15,960 nucleotides of DNA from Nitrososphaerales archaeon TH703. GTDB lineage: Archaea; Thermoproteota; Nitrososphaeria; Nitrososphaerales; Nitrososphaeraceae. Shown in pieces: positions 1-5,887 of this stretch; position 1 is the stretch's first letter, and each line of letters starts with the position of its first letter. The stretch lies in assembly GCA_014523525.1 (NCBI GenBank), contig JAATVL010000092.1, positions 1 to 15,960 of the forward strand. The letters run 5' to 3'. The notes beneath the pieces were generated by a model. That model searched no databases. It had not been told where the DNA came from and worked only from the letters and a program-made list of their open reading frames with translations. A program made the position numbers and the translations under genes.

Positions 1-1086
1 GTTGGCATTAGTGAGCTTCCTTGCCATTACATCTAGTGAGGAATTGGATTCATTCAACTCTGCAGTTCTTTTGATCACCTCTTTCTCCATTGTGCTATTC
101 CACCTAAGTAGGAACACAACCAAGAGAATAATGGAAGCAAAAACTCCTGCTAATAGAGAACCACTTTTGAGTCTTTCCATGAAGAGTGTCTCTTGTATTT
201 TTGAAAAAATTACTTGTGTTGGCGTTACCATTTCGAGAAAGTATGTCGGTTGACCTCCTACAACTATAGGCTGTCCTGTATTGATCCTTTGTGTCTTTCC
301 ATAATCATAAATGGCATGACTTGAAGTCCCTCTTAAGAGAGTTTCAGTCAGATTGTTTAGTATCTTATTGTGATGAATAAAATTCTGCACTACATTTCCA
401 AAAAAATCCTTTCCGACTAGGCTTCTATCCGCCCCTACGGCAAGTAGTGTTCCAGTCTTATCGAATACAACTAGGAATTGCGAATTAATGTCATGTACAT
501 TTCCGTATCGCGCAAAAAATTTTTCCGTTGGTATTGATGCTGCTATTGAGCCAATGTATTGGCTATTTTCTCTATTTATGATAGGCATAGCAAGATACAC
601 TGTGTATAAACCCTGTCTCTCAAAACCCTTTGAAAAGGTTGGTTTTAAATCGTTTCTGACATTAGTTACCCACTCTCTCTGGGAGAAATCTGCACCTACA
701 TACTCTGTGCCACTTTCGGATAGGCCTTGAGTTACGACATCATTCTGATCCAATACAAAAAGTTTGTCTACTATGTCTTCTATTATGCCATACTTTTCCT
801 TCACTAGTCCCTTAGTTTCTGCACTATATAGGTGTCCTTCCTGAAAGTTCACTGAATTTGTCAGACCGTCCAGCACTGTCATAACCAGAGTGAGGTCCGC
901 ACCTATATGTTGGGACATACTCTTTGATTCCACTAATTGTTTTTCAATTTGTTGCTTCAAAAGACTATCCTTTATGTTATTTTCTGTGATAGTTTGGACG
1001 AAATAAAATGCGCTAAAGGAAAATACCAGTATAATTAACATTGAAACAATTCCAATTTTGTAATGTCTTGGTAAAGAGAGGAACAT
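1..1086 (-). CDS. dCache sensor histidine kinase, C-terminal part beyond window edge
   Basis: This is the N-terminal 362 codons of a membrane sensor kinase that runs off the left edge without a stop. Translation from the ATG at 1086 gives a first membrane segment at about residues 10-30, an extracellular double-Cache sensor at about 35-300, a second membrane segment at about 309-328, and then a coiled-coil linker (KEVIKRTAELNESNSS, about 335-350) that precedes the His-kinase core in the paralogue. The catalytic core itself is not in view. The sensor contains SQREW (135-139), GNVHDINSQF (195-204) and VGKDFFG (224-230). It matches the complete kinase at 14041-15822 closely from residue 195 onward, so I am confident in the family. 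The ligand is unknown. The gene lies downstream of a cyclase-receiver gene on the same strand and may phosphorylate its receiver (inference). A 13-base tandem repeat containing TATTATTA lies just upstream. Confidence 0.88.
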   Translation of the reverse strand, partial: MFLSLPRHYKIGIVSMLIILVFSFSAFYFVQTITENNIKDSLLKQQIEKQLVESKSMSQHIGADLTLVMTVLDGLTNSVNFQEGHLYSAETKGLVKEKYGIIEDIVDKLFVLDQNDVVTQGLSESGTEYVGADFSQREWVTNVRNDLKPTFSKGFERQGLYTVYLAMPIINRENSQYIGSIAASIPTEKFFARYGNVHDINSQFLVVFDKTGTLLAVGADRSLVGKDFFGNVVQNFIHHNKILNNLTETLLRGTSSHAIYDYGKTQRINTGQPIVVGGQPTYFLEMVTPTQVIFSKIQETLFMERLKSGSLLAGVFASIILLVVFLLRWNSTMEKEVIKRTAELNESNSSLDVMARKLTNAN

Positions 1087-1097
1087 TTGGTCACACT

Positions 1098-1123
1098 TCT
1101 AATAATAGTCTCTAATAATAGTC
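1098..1123 (-). repeat. Perfect 13-bp tandem repeat before histidine kinase gene
   Basis: Two exact head-to-tail copies of TCTAATAATAGTC (plus strand) occupy 1098-1110 and 1111-1123. Read on the minus strand each copy holds TATTATTA, a weak match to an archaeal TATA box. The upstream copy is centred about 30 bases before the kinase start codon, the usual TATA distance for a nearly leaderless transcript. The repeat may therefore duplicate the core promoter, or it may be plain slippage in AT-rich DNA. Confidence 0.6.
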
Positions 1124-1209
1124 TATAGCACTTTAATTTCCTTTACTATAATTTAAGCAAACATGTCGCTGAATACGCAAAGTAATTACAAGCCATAGTC
1201 ACTGGGATT

Positions 1210-1413
1210 TTAGGTCTCACCTCCAAACAACCAATATCCTGCAAAGTAAGTGGCTCCTTGTAAGATCCGTTTAGCGACTATATCTTTGAAAAAGACAGCA
1301 TTTATCATATCACTATATTGTTGACCAATAAATGAGAATTCTGAAATCGTTGGTATTTGGTGCTCAAATATTATCAAACTTTTCATCCTGTCATAGGCAA
1401 CGTAGGACGCCAT
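1210..1413 (-). CDS. Possible small protein, 67 residues, unrecognised
   Basis: This open frame starts 14 bases after the cyclase stop codon on the same strand, so it could be translated as part of that transcript. The 67 residues are mixed hydrophobic and charged, with no clear membrane helix, cysteine pair or known motif. It ends LFGGET. I do not recognise it. There is no strong ribosome-binding site, only a purine stretch (GAGAAAG) before the ATG. It could be a genuine small protein, a remnant of a larger gene, or a chance ORF in the spacer between the cyclase and the kinase. Without it, 1087-1427 would be an unexplained 341-base gap. Confidence 0.3.
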   Translation of the reverse strand: MASYVAYDRMKSLIIFEHQIPTISEFSFIGQQYSDMINAVFFKDIVAKRILQGATYFAGYWLFGGET

Positions 1414-1427
1414 GATTACTTTCTCGA

Positions 1428-2579
1428 CTAGACGATATTTTTTTTCACTATTTCGATAAACTTTTGTTTCTCGATTGGCTTTTGAATTAGTTGCTCCCGC
1501 TTTAAATCAGGTAACAGGGTTAGCATCTCCTCAGCAATTTCAAGACATGTCGAGAATAGTATTTTTACATCACTCTTAACAGCTTTAAGTTTACTGTATA
1601 ATTGGAAACCATTAAGTTCAGGCATTCTTATGTCACTAATAATTAGATCGTAAGTTGAAGGCTCCATTTCTATATAATGTCTAAGGGCTTCACGAGAGCT
1701 CGAAAATGTTTTTACCTCGAATCCCGCGAGCATCAGAAAATTTTGTAATACAAGCAAATCATCAACTTCATCATCTATTAGTAAGATTTTTGGAGTGGGG
1801 ATCTTTTTTGCAATGCCTTCAAAAGCACATTTTTTTATTCCTTTGAGAGATCCGTACAATGACTCTACGGAGTTGATGACTCTTTGTTGCCCTCTTGAAA
1901 CCAAATAAGTAGCATAAGAATACTTTCCTAGTCCAGAATAACAGCTCTCATATTCATTAAATATGTAATTATTAATAACTGGCCGGAGCGATCTTACGAC
2001 TTGGTAAAGGTCACTTCCGATTATGATTCCATTAGGTGGTGCATGTGAATTTATTTTGGAGCAAAAGTTTACTGTTGATCCGAAAAGATCCTCATTGTCA
2101 AAATTATTCAGTTGAACTCTTGTCAGATTTCCGTAGTCGGCACTCACCCTATATGAAATGCTGGGTAATCTATCACCCTTAAGCATATTATTGATATTGT
2201 GTCCTTGTTCTATTTGGGCAAAACAGCATTCAAGAACATTTTCAAAAGCCGTTGAGTTTGTCGAATCTGCTGTATCTGGAAAATAAGATATTATTCCATC
2301 ACCAACAGTCTTAATCACCTTAGCATGATGTCTCTTAAGGGTATTTACCATTGTGTTAATAAATATTGCATAAAAATTTCTAACATTTCTGGAATTTCCA
2401 ATGGTTGATACTATTTGGGTTGAGCCAACAATGTCAACAATACTGACACAATAATTCTCAGGTTTGTTAGGCGAGGATGTCTCGTTGTTATCAGTTACTT
2501 CGATTCGAGGAGACAAGCAAGAGCTAACAGAATCAAGATAGGATTCGTCAACTGGTGATTCAATATTAGCTGATGTCAT
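1428..2579 (-). CDS. Class III adenylate cyclase with C-terminal receiver domain
   Basis: The protein joins a class III nucleotide cyclase domain (about residues 42-230) to a response-regulator receiver (about 262-383). In the cyclase, the two metal-binding aspartates appear as D49 (VDIVGST) and D94 (KTVGDGI). The residues that select adenine over guanine in the family are K90 and D164 (DLFGSTVN), so cAMP is the expected product. The transition-state asparagine is present as N171, but the arginine expected four residues later is lysine (K175). The receiver has the acidic pair D269/D270, phospho-acceptor D316 in SDIRMPELNG, S343/T344, and K367-P368. No membrane segment or signal peptide is visible, so it should be cytoplasmic. 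The likely logic is phosphorylation of D316 by a sensor kinase, possibly the one downstream, tuning cyclase activity (inference). Residues 1-40 are polar and probably disordered. Activity is uncertain because of K175. Confidence 0.9.
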   Translation of the reverse strand: MTSANIESPVDESYLDSVSSCLSPRIEVTDNNETSSPNKPENYCVSIVDIVGSTQIVSTIGNSRNVRNFYAIFINTMVNTLKRHHAKVIKTVGDGIISYFPDTADSTNSTAFENVLECCFAQIEQGHNINNMLKGDRLPSISYRVSADYGNLTRVQLNNFDNEDLFGSTVNFCSKINSHAPPNGIIIGSDLYQVVRSLRPVINNYIFNEYESCYSGLGKYSYATYLVSRGQQRVINSVESLYGSLKGIKKCAFEGIAKKIPTPKILLIDDEVDDLLVLQNFLMLAGFEVKTFSSSREALRHYIEMEPSTYDLIISDIRMPELNGFQLYSKLKAVKSDVKILFSTCLEIAEEMLTLLPDLKREQLIQKPIEKQKFIEIVKKNIV

Positions 2580-2955
2580 ACTTAATAACCGTTCGTATTA
2601 AGGGATACTTTCAGTTACTTTTAAAGAATGCTTATTCTTCAATCACTTACCAGTACATAAGTCTAATATCTATGATCTGGTTATTTCTAATTTGATTACA
2701 ACAAAAGCAATCAGAATCGTTGAGATGATTAATCTTAGATTGAATGGTAATATGGGATTTTGCATTGATAAACGCTAGTACATATTATTGAATTTAACAA
2801 TAAAATATAATATAATATTGTATGAAATAAAGTAGGTACAAACGTTCAGTAAACCAAACCTGTTCATGGAATCCGGTTCGCTGACTTTCCTTGATTTTTA
2901 AGGAATTCTTGGCCTATGTTGGGTTACACCATGTATTCAGTATCAGACATGGCAA
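2580..2955. other. Gene-free AT-rich spacer between cyclase and wHTH-receiver genes
   Basis: I see no convincing gene in these 376 bases. A TTTAAAAG stretch on the minus strand near 2619-2626 lies about 43 bases before the cyclase start and could be its TATA box with a short leader. Around 2797-2821 the sequence is almost purely A and T, with an ACAATA/TATTGT inverted repeat. On the minus strand this region is T-rich and could end transcription of the upstream wHTH-receiver gene. Next to that gene's stop codon is a composite inverted repeat, listed separately. Confidence 0.5.
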
Positions 2956-2982
2956 TCACTTGCCAAGTGCAATTCTGATACT
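2939..2982 (-). repeat. Composite inverted repeat spanning the stop of the wHTH-receiver gene
   Basis: An outer 9-bp pair, AGTATCAGA (2939-2947) with TCTGATACT (2974-2982), encloses an inner 6-bp pair, TGGCAA (2950-2955) with TTGCCA (2960-2965), with a 4-base loop. An alternative inner pairing CACTTG/CAAGTG (2957-2962 with 2964-2969) is also possible. The structure covers the last codons and stop of the gene. It could be a transcript 3'-end hairpin, an RNA-stability element, or a protein-binding site. Confidence 0.5.
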
Positions 2983-3687
2983 CCGGAGGAAATTTTGTTT
3001 GTCAACAGGTTTCTTTATAATATCTCGTAAACTAATACCAGGAAAGACAGTCGCTAATTCTTTTGCAGCATCAAGAGCAGAGGCAAATATGATTTTAGAA
3101 GACGGGTTCAATGCTTTCATACACTGATATAGTTGAAGACCATTGAGGTTTTCCATTCTTATATCCAATATAACCAAGTCATAAAGGTTAGGATGCGATG
3201 TGAAGGCCTTCAGTGCTTTATAAGAATCTGTAAATTTCTTTATATCAAATCCCTCGTGAAGTAAAAATGATTCATACGTTACCAGCACATCTGGCTCATC
3301 ATCAACGATCATAATGCAAGGCTTGGATTGAGCTTTTTGATCAAACTTGTTAGTAGATTCTTCCAGCAATTGGTTAGAAAACTGTCTAATGTCATCTACG
3401 TATGAATTTGGGTTTGCGGTGGCATCTTGGACAATGTCGACATTATTAACTGAAGTTTGGTTCAATAATCTTCTCATAACATTTCTTCCGGTATCTGTTA
3501 TGGATATTTCTGTATTAACGGCTAACCATCCAAGAAGTTTTAGCATGTTAACGTATCTTACGCAGACATTGTAATTCAACCCAGTTTTTGTAGCCAAATT
3601 GGTCTTTTTAGTTGGGCCACCCTCAAATAATATCGAGAGAATTCGCTTTGTCACATCAAAAGAAAAAGACCCAATGCTCTCTACCAT
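2956..3687 (-). CDS. Winged-helix DNA-binding protein with C-terminal receiver domain
   Basis: Residues 1-75 form a small winged-helix domain of the archaeal type: FDVTKRILSILFEGG helix, then TKKTNLATKTGLNYNVCVRY as the helix-turn-helix, then a wing with ISITDTGRNVMRRLL. After a polar linker (about 78-120), residues 122-243 are a receiver with acidic pair D129/D130, phospho-acceptor D175 in LDIRMENLNG, S203 and K226-P227. This reverses the usual bacterial order, where the receiver comes first. The receiver resembles that of the neighbouring cyclase, including the extended stretch before the KP motif (AAKELATVFPGISLRDIIKK here). It is probably a transcription factor controlled by phosphorylation. 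Its targets and cognate kinase are unknown. A TATA-like GATATA is centred about 26 bases before the ATG, suggesting a leaderless mRNA. The extended helix region makes a chance assignment unlikely. Confidence 0.9.
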   Translation of the reverse strand: MVESIGSFSFDVTKRILSILFEGGPTKKTNLATKTGLNYNVCVRYVNMLKLLGWLAVNTEISITDTGRNVMRRLLNQTSVNNVDIVQDATANPNSYVDDIRQFSNQLLEESTNKFDQKAQSKPCIMIVDDEPDVLVTYESFLLHEGFDIKKFTDSYKALKAFTSHPNLYDLVILDIRMENLNGLQLYQCMKALNPSSKIIFASALDAAKELATVFPGISLRDIIKKPVDKQNFLRSIRIALGK

Positions 3688-3710
3688 TTCTAAAATCTTA
3701 AACGCTCCGC

Positions 3711-3718
3711 TATATCAA
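3711..3718 (-). promoter_or_regulatory. TATA-like box for wHTH-receiver gene
   Basis: The minus strand reads TTGATATA here, centred about 26-27 bases before the ATG at 3687. That is the normal spacing for an archaeal TATA box and a leaderless transcript. No factor B element is obvious beyond the preceding AAAT. Confidence 0.4.
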
Positions 3719-4231
3719 ATTTCCTCATACTATGATTACATAGTCGATATAAGTAACGGCAAATTGTTATTCCTAAAAAGACCAGATCAGATGTGGACTT
3801 ACCATAAACAAAGAATAGACAAATTGAAGAATGCATAATGTCTTGACGTGTACGAAACTGATGAGGAACAAACTGATGCTGTTTTGTTTTATATTTATAC
3901 ACCATTAACGGAAACGAACTATTGAAGAACAATTGCTTCGTTAGTACTCCAAGCGGTTATTGTTCCGGTCAGTAGGATCATACTAATCTTGAATGACTTT
4001 AACTCTATCCGCGTAAATCCTCATAGGACTCGGCACAATACTAAATTCTAATATCACAAACAAATCTAGTCTTAACACTACGTTACCAGAACAATTGCCG
4101 CCTCAATCTATCAATGGAAGCAAAGTCCCTAAAATTTAATAAACTATTCCCGCTGTAGGAATGAAATATCGTTGTAATATAGACAAATAATCCTATTCCC
4201 ATTCTTGTAGTTCATCAATAATCGGTACATA

Positions 4232-4254
4232 AATAAATAATCAAAATATTTATT
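4232..4254. repeat. AT-rich inverted repeat upstream of solute-binding protein gene
   Basis: AATAAATA (4232-4239) and TATTTATT (4247-4254) are exact reverse complements separated by 7 bases, about 95 bases before the start codon. It may be an operator or a chance product of the base composition. Confidence 0.35.
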
Positions 4255-4349
4255 CAAGAACATCGTCAAATTAATCAAACTTATCAGATAATCAGTTATC
4301 GAGTAATATGCAAACTTAAAGAGAAGATGTATTATGTGTATACACTGGG

Positions 4350-5693
4350 ATGTCGAGGCCAGTACTTACAACAGGTTATGTCATATTAGTCATAATATTC
4401 GTATTTTCTGTTAACTTTGTGTTTGGGACACAGGACGATAACAAGACCACACTTTCAATATTATTTAATCAAATAGGCCCACACCCTAATGCAGGAAGGG
4501 TTCTGATAGATCATGCCCTTGATGTATTAAAAAATGAAACTGGTGCTGTAATAAATGTAAAGTATCTAGAATATCCTTACAACTCAACAAGAAGTGAAAC
4601 AATGCGCTTAATTTCTAATCAAACTCCGATTGACATAATTACGGTAGATCAGATATGGCTAGGCGAATTTGTGCAAAAGGAACTACTCACTGACCTGACA
4701 AATTACACTACACAACGGTGGAATAGAAACGGACAAGCAGACTGGTATTTCGAAAATTGGGAAGGTGGAAAGTCACAGGGGAAAATTTACGGTATATGGG
4801 CCTGGACAGACATAAGGGGAATATGGTATTGGAAGGACATGCTAGATGAAGCCGGTGTGGATCCCAACTCACTAAAAACATGGGATGGATATATTGCATC
4901 AGCAAAGAAACTAAATTCAGTACTTCACCCTAAAGGAATAGAAGGGGTTCATCTCACTGGAGCTGGACATTCCCCAGATCTATGGTATCCATATCTTTGG
5001 ATGCAGGGAGGAAATATAATGGAATTAAAGACAGGGCATCCCACAAAGGGTACTTACTGGTTTCCTGCTTTTAATAGCTCTGCTGGCTTGAAGGCACTTT
5101 CCTTTATACAGGATCAAGTTAATGCAGGAATAAAACCACAGAAGGAGCATTATTGGGGTAAAGAATTTATTGACAGGAAGTTTGCAGTTATGATAGAAGG
5201 ATCTTGGCTTCCAACGCAGAAACCAATTCAAAATTCTGGGGACAGAATTGAATTTGAAAAACAAATTGGGTTTCTTCCTATGTTTCCAGTCCCTGTTGAA
5301 GGTAACCAAAACTCTACGTTAATGGGTGGATGGGAATTTAGTATTCCCAGTACGTCTCTTCACAAAGCCCTGGCATGGAAATTGATAACGATAATGCTGG
5401 AACCAAACATACTTACTCCATGGTTGGCGGAAAATGGTTTTCTGCCGACCCAGATAGCAATAGGGGAAGGCGGATCCCGCCCACATACATCAGCATATAT
5501 TCCTTATTATGGCAAGATGATTTCTGCTATTCCTTTTGGAGGAGCCAGACCAAATATTCCAGAATATCCAGAGATTGCTCAGTATATTAAAGAGGCATTG
5601 GACGCAGTTTATTATGGTACAAAGAATCCTAAGGAAGCATTAGATGATGCAGCAACAAAATCTGCTGCTATACTGGGATGGAAATCAAAGTAG
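4350..5693 (+). CDS. Secreted ABC-type solute-binding protein, sugar-binding family
   Basis: This 447-residue protein begins with a hydrophobic signal or anchor segment (about residues 9-26) followed by GTQDD, where the mature domain starts. No cysteine follows the segment, so it is not an evident lipoprotein. It may be cleaved and released, or held by an uncleaved helix. The rest fits family 1 solute-binding proteins of carbohydrate ABC importers. It has the early FNQIGPHP strand-loop, TPIDIITVDQIWLGEF (about 91-106), a WMQGGN motif near 217, and the late MGGWEFSIPSTS segment near 325. Such proteins hand a sugar or related compound to a membrane permease. No permease or ATPase gene is in the window, so the partner is elsewhere or absent. 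A CTTAAA centred about 33 bases upstream is a weak TATA candidate. The last 16 bases overlap the start of a short downstream frame. Substrate cannot be read from the sequence. Confidence 0.85.
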   Translation: MSRPVLTTGYVILVIIFVFSVNFVFGTQDDNKTTLSILFNQIGPHPNAGRVLIDHALDVLKNETGAVINVKYLEYPYNSTRSETMRLISNQTPIDIITVDQIWLGEFVQKELLTDLTNYTTQRWNRNGQADWYFENWEGGKSQGKIYGIWAWTDIRGIWYWKDMLDEAGVDPNSLKTWDGYIASAKKLNSVLHPKGIEGVHLTGAGHSPDLWYPYLWMQGGNIMELKTGHPTKGTYWFPAFNSSAGLKALSFIQDQVNAGIKPQKEHYWGKEFIDRKFAVMIEGSWLPTQKPIQNSGDRIEFEKQIGFLPMFPVPVEGNQNSTLMGGWEFSIPSTSLHKALAWKLITIMLEPNILTPWLAENGFLPTQIAIGEGGSRPHTSAYIPYYGKMISAIPFGGARPNIPEYPEIAQYIKEALDAVYYGTKNPKEALDDAATKSAAILGWKSK

Positions 5694-5878
5694 ATGAAGA
5701 CAACGTTCAAGTAAGAACTTCTTTGAACAAGCCAATGATTGAAATTGAGAATCTGATAAGGAGAAAGAAAAATTGGATTGTCAATAAGCAGAACGAGTAC
5801 AGGAAAAGAGAATATCATATTACAAAACCAACTTTTAAAGTAGACTCAAATTCACTATGTAAAGCCTTAGAATATTAA
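5678..5878 (+). pseudogene. Possible remnant of a YgjP/DUF45-type metallopeptidase
   Basis: This 66-codon frame overlaps the solute-binding protein gene by 16 bases and ends just before the convergent mcm gene. Its residues 4-45 resemble the N-terminal part of YgjP-like (DUF45) putative zinc metallopeptidases: a beta-rich VDEDNVQVRT followed by KPMIEIENLIRRKKNWI, where family members have a helix ending in a conserved K..WI. Full members are around 220-240 residues and carry an HExxH zinc motif. Here the start of the domain and everything past the WI helix are missing. I infer a leftover of a gene truncated at both ends, perhaps when the solute-binding protein gene arrived. Alternatively it is a genuine small basic protein translated by coupling to the upstream gene. 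The family match is by eye only. Confidence 0.42.
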
Positions 5879-5879
5879 C

Positions 5880-5885
5880 TTTTTT
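5880..5885 (+). terminator. T-run after the plus-strand genes
   Basis: Six consecutive T bases follow the stop of the short frame and lie between convergent genes. Archaeal RNA polymerase often ends at such T-rich tracts without a hairpin. It would serve the solute-binding protein transcript. Confidence 0.3.
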
Positions 5886-5887
5886 GC

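Larger units (their letters stand above)
3688..4349. other. 662-base stretch without a convincing gene
   Basis: This spacer separates the divergent wHTH-receiver gene (minus) and solute-binding protein gene (plus). Short open frames cross its left part on both strands, but none has a recognisable motif or a start and spacing that persuade me. Visible elements are a GAACAATTGC direct repeat at 3927-3936 and 4089-4098, an ATTCC/GGAAT pair near 4147-4163, and an AT-rich inverted repeat at 4232-4254. It may hold regulatory sites for the divergent genes or an unannotated RNA. I see no tRNA or known RNA shape. Confidence 0.5.

Noticed and set aside
3599..3838. Plus-strand frame of 79 codons crossing the start of the wHTH-receiver gene
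   Set aside because: About a third of it is antisense to the wHTH domain, and the rest has no motif, no clear promoter and no plausible start near 3700.
3690..3932. Minus-strand frame of 80 codons just upstream of the wHTH-receiver gene
   Set aside because: Its residue make-up is atypical, it has no domain, and it overlaps the probable promoter of the real gene.
3927..4098. Direct repeat GAACAATTGC, two copies, as a start of a repeat array
   Set aside because: There are only two 10-base copies about 160 bases apart, with no regular spacing, so chance is likely and no CRISPR is present.
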